Below are positions 51,860-62,732 of a stretch of 64,000 nucleotides of DNA, piece by piece. Every line of letters starts with the position of its first letter. Within the stretch, counting starts at the first letter, position 1. Made by a program: the position numbers and the translations under genes. Under the pieces are notes generated by a model that searched no databases, was not told where the DNA came from, and saw only the letters and a program-made list of their open reading frames with translations. Source of the stretch: Melastoma dodecandrum (taxonomy: Eukaryota; Streptophyta; Magnoliopsida; Myrtales; Melastomataceae); assembly GCA_029817715.1 (NCBI GenBank), contig JARUPY010000474.1:6448001-6512000 (forward strand). The letters run 5' to 3'.

Positions 51860-52376
51860 ATGGGGTTCAACCTAAGGTGAAGAAGGAGCCCCCACCGTAC
51901 CCAGAGCCGTCGACCACGATCACCTTGCCTGGGCTCTTGCCTTCCTAGGCTCAACGACAAGGAAACGAAAACAACAACCACTTTGGGACGGAGGAAGATG
52001 ACGAGATGGGGGGAAGAAATGGGTATCGTTCGAAGGCTGGTGGAAAGGGAGAAGAAATTAGGGTTAACTTAGGGAAGAAATGGGTATCGATTTTGGAAAG
52101 GGTGAAGAAATTAGGGTCAGAAGAAATGGGTATCGATTTTCTATCTTTCCTCCTTTTGTTGTTTTACATTTCTCTTTTTTTACGAATAATTTCCAGATGG
52201 GACCCACGTGGATCTTGCCATATCGAATTCCGTTAAGTCCACGTCGGCAGGTTAAGTAACGTCGTCGACGTCAGGCCACAAAATAGGTTAAATAAGAAGT
52301 TATGGCCAAAATAGTATAACAAACAAAGTTTATGTCAAAATAGAAACTTGGTCAATAGTTGAGGCCATAATCTAAT
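51860..52376 (-). repeat. MULE right terminal inverted repeat
   Basis: Inverted partner of 46535-47060. Contains CGATACCCATTTCTTC-type sequence three times on the minus strand (52020, 52080, 52125), an internal tandem duplication. The outer end runs into a T-tract at 52376-52387. Confidence 0.8.
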
Positions 52377-52838
52377 TTTTTTTTTTGTTAAGGTAAATTT
52401 GATTAGGGGTAAAGAAAGTACTTACACGTTTCTGGAGGCATGTCTAAATTGCGTAATGCAATTCTATCCTAATGCCCAGAACTGCATCAAAACGATGACT
52501 ATCCTGTGGCCCTTGGCTCATGCCTACCTATTTCACGGATCCAAAAAATTCCCAGCCCATCCATGCTAAACCCGCATGGATCAGAAAAAGGGGAGGGGTG
52601 GGACCATACGACATCTGTCCAATGTCTGAGAATTAAATAAACTGTGTACTAAAAAAACCCCTAGCTAAGTGGAGGAGTCACAAGCTTTCTTCCCAACCAG
52701 CCTCTCAGCTGATCTGCTCCGCGCCGCAAGGGGCTTCATCAGCAGGCTACTCTAATTCTTGTACTCCGATGAATCCGCTTCCGGGGCCCATTCTTCCGAG
52801 CTCGTGACCGAGTCCTCTGTATCCTCATCATGGAGATC

Positions 52839-54305
52839 CTAGTCCACAGGGCAGTGCTCCTTCCTCAGTTGCCCCAGAGCAGAGGATTTGCTGCTGTTAC
52901 CCATCGGTTTCTCACATGAACGGATGCCCTGCCAGAAGTCCGGGTCCTCCCAATCCTCTGCAGCCATGTTCGTAAAGCAGATGCCCTTACCTTTGTCCAC
53001 TCGGGTATTCATGCCTTCATCCTTATCTTCTGTTTTGCAGGTTTGGATCTGCGGGTCCTCTTGTACTTCCTCCTCACAGCTCCTCGTTTTGGTGCGTTGC
53101 TTCCCCGATCCAAGGTCCTCAGCCATTCGTGCCTGAAGAGCACCTCTTACCATATCCATCTTTGCCATCTTCTCCCGCATGGATTGCTGTAGTTTGTCCG
53201 CGAGGAAGATCCAGCTTGGGGAGAGAGCTTCCAATTCGCAACGATCCCAAGCCGTTTGGTGACCGTAGTCTTCAATTCGCAGCAAAATTTCTTGGATTAG
53301 CTCTCTAAGTTTCAGTTCCGCCTCCTCCTCAGCCAATTGCCGGCGTTCAGTTTGAGTGGCCACATTTTTTGTATTGGGGATGGGATCGCCAGGCTGCTCC
53401 ATAGGTATGTTGAACCTTACCCTCCTCTTTGGTTGCTCCACCTTGGGCTTCGGATGAATGTTGTCATACTGGGGCGGCTGGTAGGGGAGGTCCTCCCGCA
53501 GGTAGTCTGCAGATGGTGGGCTGTCCTCCCTATTGAGTTGTACTTCCAGGGTGTTTGGGTAGAGGAAGTCTTGATTCCCCACAGCAAGCTTCGACAGCTG
53601 TCTTCGCCGGAGTTTCGCTTCCATCCAGTCAAACGGTGATGGCCTACAGATGTACTTCCCTAGGCGTTCATCCTCCAGGATAGCAGACCATTCTTTCCGT
53701 GCTTTAGATTCATCCTCCAAGTTGAACCGGTCCTCCCCAAGCGCTCGATTGAAGGAATAAAGGAAAATGGCTGGCTGACCATACTTGACCTGTGCTAGAG
53801 GCCACCATAGCTCATTCAGTTTCAATAGGCCCTTCCTGGCAGTGCAGAATTCTTCCATGCATCCTCTGGACAGTACGTCCCCAATTCTCGTATACAACAG
53901 CAAAATTATCTTTAGAAGCTTGCCTTCCCCATCCTCTTCCACTTGGATATCCTCCCAACGAGCATAATTTCCTGTGTCATCCCAGTTATCCGGGCTTTTG
54001 GGTCTCCCACCCCCGTATCTCCAGTTTATTACCGGCGCATCCCGCTCTTGTTTGTAGAGTGCCCCCCATCTTAGACTTTTACATCCATGGATGGAGTTGT
54101 CGGTATTTGCTTCACCAGAGGGATAGCTTATAAAGTTCCTCGCATTTTCCTCCGCCTCTCTCTGCGCTCCTAGTGGATCCTCATCCATTGAGATTTGTGA
54201 CCAACCCGCAAACCACTCAGTATCATATTCTCCCGAATCACCAATGGGTTTTGGGTCACCCCAGGAATAGTTTGGGTTCGGCAAAAGATTCACCCCGTGT
54301 AGCAT
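52839..54305 (-). CDS. Unidentified 488-aa ORF in the 3' part of the LINE
   Basis: Open from ATG at 54305 (MLHGVNLLPNPNYSWGD) to TAG at 52839. The frame continues after that stop as an acidic tail, DLHDEDTEDSVTSSEEW, to TAG near 52755, so the original protein was probably about 520 residues. I recognise no domain. It is Trp-rich (about 15 Trp; GALYKQERDAPVINWRYGGG; LKLNELWWPLAQVKYG). It has a basic/proline stretch near residues 290-305 (PKPKVEQPKRRVRFNIP) and two predicted coiled-coil segments (about 316-350 QTERRQLAEEEAELKLRELI; about 365-400). Its N-terminus overlaps the decayed end of LINE ORF2 and no poly(A) tract separates them, so it seems to be part of the element. It could be a LINE third ORF, a captured gene, or a piece of another (for example pararetroviral) element. 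It is much better preserved than ORF2. Confidence 0.6.
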   Translation of the reverse strand: MLHGVNLLPNPNYSWGDPKPIGDSGEYDTEWFAGWSQISMDEDPLGAQREAEENARNFISYPSGEANTDNSIHGCKSLRWGALYKQERDAPVINWRYGGGRPKSPDNWDDTGNYARWEDIQVEEDGEGKLLKIILLLYTRIGDVLSRGCMEEFCTARKGLLKLNELWWPLAQVKYGQPAIFLYSFNRALGEDRFNLEDESKARKEWSAILEDERLGKYICRPSPFDWMEAKLRRRQLSKLAVGNQDFLYPNTLEVQLNREDSPPSADYLREDLPYQPPQYDNIHPKPKVEQPKRRVRFNIPMEQPGDPIPNTKNVATQTERRQLAEEEAELKLRELIQEILLRIEDYGHQTAWDRCELEALSPSWIFLADKLQQSMREKMAKMDMVRGALQARMAEDLGSGKQRTKTRSCEEEVQEDPQIQTCKTEDKDEGMNTRVDKGKGICFTNMAAEDWEDPDFWQGIRSCEKPMGNSSKSSALGQLRKEHCPVD

Positions 54306-57300
54306 CTCAGAAATCGCGGGCAGCTTCCGTTGCTACTGCCATGATGAGCTGTCGATGATCTAGATAGGCACTTCAGCATACTAATGACTCTTACCGCAAT
54401 GCTTCCGGCGGAGGATCTCGCAACACTTGGGTTCATTCTTTTTTTACTCCGTTCCCTCCAGATGTGATACATTAGGATGACAATTGCACTGGAGATGCAT
54501 CTTGCCCCCTTACCCCAATAACGGCAGACTGCAATTGTTCCATGTCCACCCATGTTGAGCTGGTAAAATTGTACTGTAACATTTCTCCAAGGTTTTCCCA
54601 TATCTTCCTGACGAAACCACACTGGAAGAACAGGTGGTCCCTTGTCTCTACTCCACTGGGACAGAAGATGCAGTCCGCGGTACTCCATAGTCCTTTTTTA
54701 TGCCAAAAATCTGTCGTACGGATTCTGCCTTTAGCTACTAGCCACACTAAGAAGGAGCATCTAGGGGGGATGTCTCTGCTCCATATCCACTTACTCCAAG
54801 GTACTATCTGTTGTTTCGGCCGTAAGACATCCCATGCACCTTTTATAGAGAAGGTCCCTTTGTTGTTGTTTAGCCATAGTAGCTTATCCATACCTGTCCC
54901 TGGGTAGTCTCGTGGCCCGAGCAAACCCACTAATTTTGTGAAGAAATCTTTCTCCCCACCTTCAGATATGGATCCTACTGTAAATTGCCTCCAGGCAGAG
55001 CTCCGAAAAACATCTCGTACCAACGCATGCTTAGGAATACAAGAATTAATCCTCATTCTTGACTCAATAACCATATCCAATCTGCCTGCAACAGTCCATT
55101 TGTCATGCCAGAATGAGATTCGGCTTCCATCCCCCACTTTCCAGGCGACGAGGTTCTCTATGAGTCCAAGCACCTTGAGGATTCTTTTCCACAGCCAGGA
55201 ATCCCTAGGTCTTATTTGTACAGTCTAGATGCTCTTCTCCTTGAGCAGCTCCGTGTGCACCCATTCAGTCCAGATGGAACCAGACGGCTCAGAAAGTAGC
55301 AGCCATATGTGCTTAATCAGGGCAACTCTGTTCCAATCCAAAGGCCGTTTAATATCCAGGCCTCCTTCCTCGAGTGGGCAACAAACCTCTGTCCATTTAA
55401 CTCGAGCCTTCCCTCCCCCGCATGTGGTGCCTCCCCAAAGAAAGCTAGCCATTAGCCGGTCAATTCTTTTACATACCTCAATTGGGAGCGGGACAATGGC
55501 AGCCCAATACGATTGTATTGAGAATAGGACCGCGCGCACAAGCTGCAATCTAGCCGCATATGAGAGATTCCTGCTCGTCCAATTAGAGATGCGTTTCGTA
55601 ATGGCGTTTACAAGGGGGGTACAGTCCTTTGTTGATAGCTGCTTAGAGACAAGGGGTATTCCCAGGTAGCGCATCGGAAAGTGGCCTTTCCGAAATCCAG
55701 TACATCTTAATATATCCTGCTGTACCATTTCATCAACCCTGCCAAAAAGGATCTCACATTTCTCCACACTGATTTGCAGCCCAGACATAGAAGAGAAAGT
55801 TTGTAAGGTCTCATTGATTAATTTGACCGAAGTGTTGTCTGCTTTTGTAAATAAGAGAACATCATCAGCAAAGATTAAGTGAGAGATTCGCGTACGGCTG
55901 CACCTGGCGTGGTACTGGAATGCAGGATCCGCAGCACATGTTCTCATAAGACCAGATAGAGCCTTCATGGCCAGGACAAAGAGAGATGGGGAAAGCGGGT
56001 CTCCTTGTCGCAATCGACGCGTGCTACGAAAATGCCCACAGATCTGCCCATTTATATTCAGGGAGAAGGAGGGAGTAGTGATGCATTCCGTAATCCATGT
56101 GACTATTCGCTCCGGTATTCCAAAAGCCTTAAGGACCTCAATAAGATAGTTCCAATTCAGCGAATCAAAAGCCTTGGCTATGTCAAGTTTCATTGCACAG
56201 CTGTCCGGGCCTTTAATCGTATTATAACCTGCTAGTAATTCTTGGGCAAGGAGGACGTTGTCCACAATTCTTCTCCCTGGCACGAAAGCGGCTTGCTCCA
56301 GACTTATCAGTTCCGGCAGGACTTGTCGAAGTCTGCTCGCAATAATCTTGGATATACACTTATAGATAACATTGCAACAAGAGATCAGTCTAAAGTCTTT
56401 AATTATCTCTGCTTGAGGTTTTTTCGGCACCAGCGTGATTACCGTGGAATTAATTTCTCTTAGCATACGCCCCCTGCAGAAGAATTCCTTGACTGCCTTG
56501 ACTACATCTGATCCAACTGTCTTCCATGCTGATTTATAAAATTCGACAGTGAACCCATCCGGTCCCGGGGCTTTCCCCGTTTGCATACCAAATAAAGCCT
56601 CCTTAATCTCCTGGCTAGTTACCTCCTGGGTTAATAATGACTGCTGCTCCTGCCCAATACGCGATTTCAGAAGCTCGGGAATTCGCGATGTATTCTGATA
56701 TACTCCCCCATCCGAGGTTAGAATTGACTGAAAGTGCGCAATCAACCCATCTTGGATTCTCTTCTGGTCGACCACCCTTTCCCCATCATCTAGGCACAAA
56801 GAAGTGATAGCATTCCGATTGGCTCTCCTATTGACTTCCCCATGAAAATAGGCAGTATTACGGTCTCTCAGCTTTAACCAAGTAGTGCGGGATTTCTGTT
56901 TGAGGAAGCTCTCCTCCATTCTCGCAGCTTTATCAAATTCCTCTGATGCGAGCTTTTCTTTCTCTATATTAGGCTTGCCGTTTAGATTAGCCTGTTGTAA
57001 GGCCTGTAGTTTCGCCCTGGCTTGTTCAACCCTCCTGGAAATGCCCAAGAGGTGTTCACGATTGAATTTTTTCATCAACCTTAAGATTCTTCAATTTACA
57101 ACACAGCCTGAACATGTGAAGTCCACTATACTCCTTCCCCCATCCCAACGCTAGCGCTTTCTCATAATGGGGATGATGTCTCCAGAAGTCAAAAAACTTA
57201 AAAGGACCAGCCTTCCTCACGTCCCATCCCATGCGTAAGAGACATGGGGAGTGGTCAGACGTCGTCGGTGGCAGGTACTCAGCCTCTGAAAGCTTGAAAG

Positions 57301-57940
57301 CTTCAATCCACTCCTTGTTTATGATGATCCGGTCCAGCTTTGCTAATATCGGGGGGGTTCTTTTATTTGACCAAGTGAATTGGCAGCCTACCCCTTTGAG
57401 GTCATCCATTCCCAGGGTATACATAGTCCGATTTAAGACATTATCAGCCTCCCTCCACTTCTCATTTCCCCCCAGTCTTTCATTGGGCGCCCGGACAAGA
57501 TTGAAGTCGCCCATGATACACCATGGCACCGGTAACGGGCCAGTAGCCAGCAAATAGTTCCACAGCTCTGTCCGTTCTTCACGGTCAGTGCTACCATATA
57601 CAAAGGTAATACAGAAACTTTTTGCCTCCCCGAATAGATCAACCCTGGTATGCACCCACTGGCTACCTTTAGCTATAATGTGCACACTGCACCTGGCAGC
57701 ATCCCAGCTAATTTTCATACGACCAATGCCATTCTTCCCATAAGTAGTGACATAACACCACTGCTGGCGAAAGAGGGCATGGTTCAATTCCTCCATGGAA
57801 CTGTGAAGTTTTGTTTCATAAAGGCCGACAATAAATATATTATAGATGCTGACTAGGCGTGCAACCTCCTTGATATGTAAGGGGTCATTTAGTCCCCTTA
57901 CGTTCCATGATAAGATCATTGGGGAGGCTGTTGGGGACAA
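54290..57940 (-). pseudogene. LINE ORF2: endonuclease, reverse transcriptase, zf-RVT
   Basis: APE-type endonuclease from 57940: ILSWNVRGLNDP, YETKLHSSMEE, WCIMGDFNLVR, LDRIIINKEW and TTSDHSPCLLRM. A frameshift near 57070 leads into the reverse transcriptase (57078-55225): TGKAPGPDGFTVEFYKSAW, LVPKKPQAEIIKDFRLISCC, EQAAFVPGRRIVDNVLLAQE, RQGDPLSPSLF and the catalytic FADDVLLF (about 55860). After an in-frame TAG at 55225 comes zf-RVT (IKGAWDVLRP.. CIFCPSGVETRDHLFFQCGF). A further frameshift near 54480 precedes LMYHIWRERSKKRMNPS, the usual C-terminus. No RNase H domain is seen. Three lesions make it inactive. Confidence 0.93.
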
Positions 57941-59385
57941 AGCCCCTTATCCTTGCTCCGACGACCCTTTTTTGTTCCTTCTAAGACAGCCTTTGTGCTT
58001 CCACTGCTGTCACTGCCAGTGTCATGCACCTTGGCCCATTTTGCCTGACAAACTTCCCTTATAATTGGGGTACGCCGCTCATCTTCTTCAAACTTATTTC
58101 CGCTTGAACGTAATCTTGAAATGAACTTGTCCATGTGATCCAGCTCTTGCTGGCCTCCCAGCGAATCCCATTCCCCTTCTGCCTCCACATCACCCGGCTG
58201 TTGGAGTTCAGTTTCCGGCACACAATCCTCCTCCTCCGAATCCTCCCTCTCATTCCCCACCACCGATTCATGTGAACAATGTTCACTATCGAGTGCTTGC
58301 TCAATACCACCAGGTAGCGCTTCTTCATCCTTACGTGCTATAATATGTGGGGCGGTAGTTATTTTACTTCGTTGCTGATCCACATTTGTTGACCTCTTCC
58401 AATGCAGCCTGCCACGCTGACGCCTGCCATTTTGTTTATTCGCAGGCTTGTCCACATGGTTCTCGCCTCCTACGTCATCCCCTGCTTTCCGCCTTCTGCA
58501 ATTCTCCTCACCATGACCAAACACTCCGCAGTCCTTGCAACACGATGCTTTCGTCTCATACACAATTGAAATGATGAAGGGGTTACCTCTATTGTCAACT
58601 GCTTTAATAATTTTACTCAGTCCATTCTTTGCGGCGCATTCAATTTGTACTCGGGCTATGCCCATATTTGCTGGGCTAAAGGATCGGGCATCAATCCTCA
58701 GTAACTGACCGATGCTGCTGGCCAGATATTGAACTCCGCGCATGTGCCATAACTCCAGTGGGATTCCATATAGCCTTATCCAGCAAGGAAGGGCTGTTGG
58801 CTCCTCATTAATTGCTACTCCAGCTTGCCATTTCCTCAATAAAAGCGGACAACCCGCCAGGTGCCAGTCCGCCTTGCCCACTATTTCGTCCAAGAACTGC
58901 TCACCATCAAACCGCATAATGATTGTACCTTTATTAATGGTGCCCACCTCCAGCAGCCCTTTCTTCTGCCATAGTTGCATACATATTTTCCGCAAGACGG
59001 GGTACGGAGCTGGCTTACCCAGAAAATAGCCCACTAGCGTGTGGCGCCACTTATTGGCGCCAAAATCCTCAAGTACTGCTGGGATGAGGAGTTCCCCACT
59101 CCGCCCAAACTCAGGGCACAACAGGTGTTCCACATCTACAGGAGGGGGCTGGGGGATGTTCGCAGCCAGAGACGTGCCAGGTCTTGTGACAGCAGCTGCT
59201 GCCGGGCTGTTTTGCAGCAGTTCCTTAAAAGACGGTCCAAACTTCCCACCTGTTGTATCCACATAATTTTGTCCTGCTAGGTGGAAGTTTTCCTGTTGAT
59301 GCGTGTTGCGCTCCTGATCCTGGCGCACATTGATACCCACGGCGGTTGCACCTTCCAGATCCATGACGTCTCCTCCGCCATCCAT
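57916..59385 (-). CDS. LINE ORF1 (DUF4283, zinc knuckle), 489 aa
   Basis: RNA-binding ORF1 of plant L1 elements, open throughout. N-terminal MDGGGDVMDLEGATAVG, then the DUF4283 domain (LVGYFLGKPAPYPVLRK, TIIMRFDGEQFLDEIV, WHLAGCPLLLRKWQAG, LPCWIRLYGIPLELWHMRGV, residues about 115-235). A CCHC knuckle CKDCGVFGHGEENC follows (about residues 285-298), then an acidic low-complexity tail. It overlaps the start of ORF2 by about 25 bp. It is intact, unlike ORF2; the element could at most have been mobilised in trans. Confidence 0.9.
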   Translation of the reverse strand: MDGGGDVMDLEGATAVGINVRQDQERNTHQQENFHLAGQNYVDTTGGKFGPSFKELLQNSPAAAAVTRPGTSLAANIPQPPPVDVEHLLCPEFGRSGELLIPAVLEDFGANKWRHTLVGYFLGKPAPYPVLRKICMQLWQKKGLLEVGTINKGTIIMRFDGEQFLDEIVGKADWHLAGCPLLLRKWQAGVAINEEPTALPCWIRLYGIPLELWHMRGVQYLASSIGQLLRIDARSFSPANMGIARVQIECAAKNGLSKIIKAVDNRGNPFIISIVYETKASCCKDCGVFGHGEENCRRRKAGDDVGGENHVDKPANKQNGRRQRGRLHWKRSTNVDQQRSKITTAPHIIARKDEEALPGGIEQALDSEHCSHESVVGNEREDSEEEDCVPETELQQPGDVEAEGEWDSLGGQQELDHMDKFISRLRSSGNKFEEDERRTPIIREVCQAKWAKVHDTGSDSSGSTKAVLEGTKKGRRSKDKGLCPQQPPQ

Positions 59386-59491
59386 GGTGGTGCCGTTGGT
59401 GGAAGTGGGAGCCGTGCAGGCCCCGCCCCGAGGGCGTAGAGAGAAGGTAGGGATTTTTAGTGAGAGAAAGAAATCCGTCCAAACGAGCCCC

Positions 59492-59869
59492 CTAATATTT
59501 TTCCTTAATTTACAGAAGGGAAAGGGTTAGGGGAAATGCTTTTTGGAGGGAAAATCAAGGTTAGAATCGGAACCCAATTTCTATTGCAAATATCCGATCC
59601 GAGAGAGGTTGTCCTTTGCCTTTTCACCCCCCAACCCTCCCCCCCCCCCCCTTCCCCCCCTTTCCCGACGAAACCCTAAATCCCACCAATCCCTCGCCAC
59701 TTACCCAGCAGATCGTCGGAGGTACGCCCACTCCCCCCTCCCTCCCGGCGGCTAAGTTGCGGGGGTTGCGGTTTGATTTTGTGGGTTTTCATTGAACTTC
59801 GATCCTGGTTGGTAAAGGTGCGATCTTTGTTTTGGTTTTCGGTATTAGGTTCTTACGGTTCGGGAGGAA
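59492..59869 (+). promoter_or_regulatory. Proximal promoter and leader of the UBR7 gene
   Basis: Only about 380 bp separates the LINE 5' end from the UBR7 ATG. It contains a long C-rich tract (about 59627-59660) and CCCTAAATCCC. A possible 5' UTR intron runs from GTAAAGGTGCG (about 59811) to ATTAG (59848). The upstream LINE and MULE therefore occupy everything beyond the proximal promoter. Confidence 0.5.
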
Positions 59870-62732
59870 ATGGGTGGCGAGGTCGATGAGGAGACTGAGT
59901 CGACTATCTCCATCCAGGAGTATCTCAACGAGGTGGAGGAGCAGGAATTGGTAATTCTATTTGGACTGGGAATACGATTCTGGGTTTTTTCCGTTGTCGT
60001 TTCCCATGATCTCTTATGAATGGGATGGAGCATCTGTCTATCCTGACAGGAAGCGGATTTGGTTCTGGGAGGCGACGAGGGAAAGGACTGCACGTATGCT
60101 AAAGGGTATCTGAAGAGACAAGCCATCTTCTCTTGCTTGACCTGCACCCCTGATGGGAATGCTGGAGTTTGCACTGCATGCAGCTTATCGTGCCATGATG
60201 GACACGAGGTGATAATGCGGCTCATATTATTGGGGATCTGTTATTTGTGTATCTACTCCGATCCTTTAATGCTTTCAGTTTGGAATTTTCTTTCCTGACT
60301 TGAATTGGTTTGACAAGTATTTGCTGGTCGGAGACACATGAAAGGGAAGTAGATATCTGACCTCTGGATCCTCTGGCTTTTTGTACTGTGAGAAGCTTTC
60401 TCACTTCTCCTAAATAGATAAGAGGTCTATGAGGGAAGTCATTCATTCTTGTTATCCTAAAGTTTACCCGTTTCCTTTTGAATGAAGACTTGCTCCAGTC
60501 CTTGTCAGGCGAGGATTTTCTGTTATTGAAATTCTTGTTAGAAATTAATATGTTTTCTTTTTCCCCCCTAGTTTGATTTTGTTGTGTAATGACTTGATAA
60601 TGGAAATTCGTTCTAGTCTTGCTATCCTAGGAAGGAAATGAACCATAACGTGCAGCATCCTGTTGCTGAGTGTTGCACCATTACTAATTTGTAGTTATCA
60701 AGAGTGACATAATCCCAAAGCCGTCTTGTCCTGCAAATCGTCCTACCAATAAGAACATTTGTGATCCCCATTCTCTGACAGCCGATCCTTAGCTCTGAAG
60801 CCTCCTTGTAGGGCCTCAATTTGGTAAACCTTGACATCAGTATTTACTCAAGTTTTATCCCCGTTTTTTACTTAACTCTCATCGCCTACGGATTACATCA
60901 TACTTCCGCCATTTTTAGCTGGTTTGACGAAGTTACTACACACGTCATTCTTTGTCCAATATCTATTTGGAAGAATACTCATGTCAATCATATCCACATC
61001 TGGCTGCATCTCTTTGATGATAATCATGTAGTGTTTCTCATGTTGTGCAGATTGTGGAGCTATGGACGAAGAGAAATTTCAGGTGTGATTGTGGTAACTC
61101 GAAGTTTGGCGAGTTCTTCTGCAAGCTTTATGCAAACAAGGATGTCGAAAATGTTGAAAATTCCTACAACCATAACTTCAAGGGCGCTTATTGCACATGT
61201 GGTCGTCCCTATCCTGATCCAGATCTTGAAGATCAGGTAGAGATGATACAGTGCTGTGTCTGTGAAGACTGGTTCCATGAGGAACATATTGGTTTGCCAA
61301 CATCTGAAGAGGTAAGTGCTGATTGTAACCTGCTGAGGTGCAACATTTAACGTTCCTGCTGATTGTATTAATGCTAATTTATCTCTTCCCAAATTCAGTA
61401 CTGTCGGTGATTTCAAATGGTTATTTATGCTCGAGCATACTAATGCGAAGAGGTATTGGAGGTTAAGAGAAACTGTTGGTTGTGATTACTTTAGCCAATA
61501 TTTCCTCCTTCAAAGAATGGTCTACTAAATGAAGGAAACAGATTGCCGATAGCCTTCTCCGGATTCACCTGGAAAATGCAAAATTTTGGGGTGTTAATTG
61601 ATTCTTTCATATAATCTAGCGATTATTTTCATGCTCAGGTGTACGTGGTGTTACTAAGGGAATCAATGAGTTTATGTGAAACTTTTTCCTTCTAGTTATC
61701 AAGTTTGGACTGGTGCTGCTGATAAGTTATTTCTGCATTATGTTGAAATCTAGCTTGTTCTGTCATAACTATATCCTGCGTGTTTTGGAACTGTCATGCC
61801 TTTTCCTTTGACAAGATCAGATTGGGTGTCAGGAGTTTAGTTGGGGTTAACTGATATTCTGATTGCCTGCATTCTGTTTTATCAGATTCCACGGGATGAT
61901 GAGGGAGAACCTCTGTACGAAGATTTTATATGTCAAGAGTGCTCAAGAGCTTGCTTGTTTTTGGTTTCATACCCTCAGAGCATCATGGCTGCTAAGAGTT
62001 CTGCTCCGGGCAAAGATAAGGGCATCCTTGCCGACACAACTTCTGCCCCTGAATTGGAAAAGCAGGGAGTCGTTAGGATGCCCCCTGATGCAAATCTGGA
62101 AATGGACCGTCCCAATATTCCTAATGGGAAAATCTTTTGCAACGGAGAAAGTTCCGCTGGAGATCTCAGCTCTTCAGAGATCAAGGAAGAGACCATCCAA
62201 AGCTCTAGCTGCATCTTGGGAACTAACCCAGATCTCGAGAATTCCATGGAATGTCCGAGACCGTTGTTTCTCGGCAAGAATTGGAGGGACACCCTCTGCA
62301 GGTGTCCAAGGTGCATGGACATGTACACGGGGAAGAATATAAGTTATCTGTTAGATAAGGATGACTCGATCATGGAGTACGAGAAGATGGCCAAGCAGAA
62401 GAGAGAGGAGAAGTTACAGCAACAAGAGGACACGGAAAAGTGTCTGCTCAACAATTTGGGTCATGTGGAGAAGATTGAGATCCTGAGTGGCATCGCTGAT
62501 ATGAAGGAGGAGATCCGTTCTTTCCTGGTAAGCGATTTATCATGAACTTCATATGATTATCCTTTGTGAATTGCCCCAGTGGTCAGGAAAGTTCCTTGAG
62601 GGCAGTGATGCCTGAGATACTGACAATTATTTGTTCTTGTAGGAGTCCTTTGATTCGTCGAAGCCAATAACCTCTGAGGACATCCATCAGGTCTTTGAGA
62701 ATCTGGCAAAGAAGCGCCGGCGCGTGCAGTGA
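59870..62732 (+). CDS. UBR7: UBR7-type protein: UBR box plus PHD finger, 410 aa
   Basis: Putative E3 ubiquitin ligase and chromatin reader; the animal UBR7 acts on histone H2B. Five exons, all joined in phase 0: 59870-59950, 60050-60208, 61051-61311, 61886-62527 and 62643-62732, giving 410 residues. The N-terminal MGGEVDEETESTISIQEYLN leads into the UBR box (DCTYAKGYLKRQAIFSCLTC, TACSLSCHDGHE, RNFRCDCGNSKFGEFFCKLY). The PHD finger starts GAYCTCGRPYPDPD, continues MIQCCVCEDWFHEEHIGL and closes FICQECSRACLFL. Near the end are WRDTLCRCPRCMDMY and a basic nuclear signal AKKRRRVQ before TGA. It looks intact. Start chosen at the first ATG of the conserved N-terminus. Confidence 0.93.

Larger units (their letters stand above)
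46530..52376 (-). mobile_element. MULE transposon, about 5.85 kb, with long terminal inverted repeats
   Basis: The two ends are inverted copies: both read TGCCTCAACTATTGACCAA or near-identical, then TTTGTTATACTATTTTGGCC, AACCTATTTTGTGGCC and GACGTCGACGACGTTACTTA. The similarity runs on to the segment GTGATCGTGGT.GACGGCTC.GGGTA near 46990 and 51920. It carries a MuDR-type transposase on minus and a GRF protein on plus. A clear 9-bp target duplication could not be fixed because the right end is joined to a LINE poly(A) tract. Confidence 0.85.
52388..59491 (-). mobile_element. L1-type LINE, about 7.1 kb, with three ORFs
   Basis: Minus-strand order: 5' end GGGGCTCGTTTGGACGG at about 59491, ORF1, ORF2 with endonuclease and reverse transcriptase, a further ORF, then a 12-A tail (T-run 52376-52387 on plus). 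CTAAT followed by a T-rich stretch occurs on both sides (52371-52378 and 59492-59502), a plausible short target duplication that is hard to delimit because of the A/T runs. The 3' end touches the outer end of the MULE and the 5' end lies about 380 bp upstream of the UBR7 start codon. Confidence 0.8.

Noticed and set aside
52839..54305. Firm assignment of the 488-aa ORF to a pararetrovirus coat or movement protein
   Set aside because: No diagnostic zinc finger, movement or protease motif was seen; only general features (Trp-rich, coiled coil, acidic tail) are shared.
55229..55669. 146-codon plus-strand frame
   Set aside because: Antisense shadow of the LINE reverse transcriptase.
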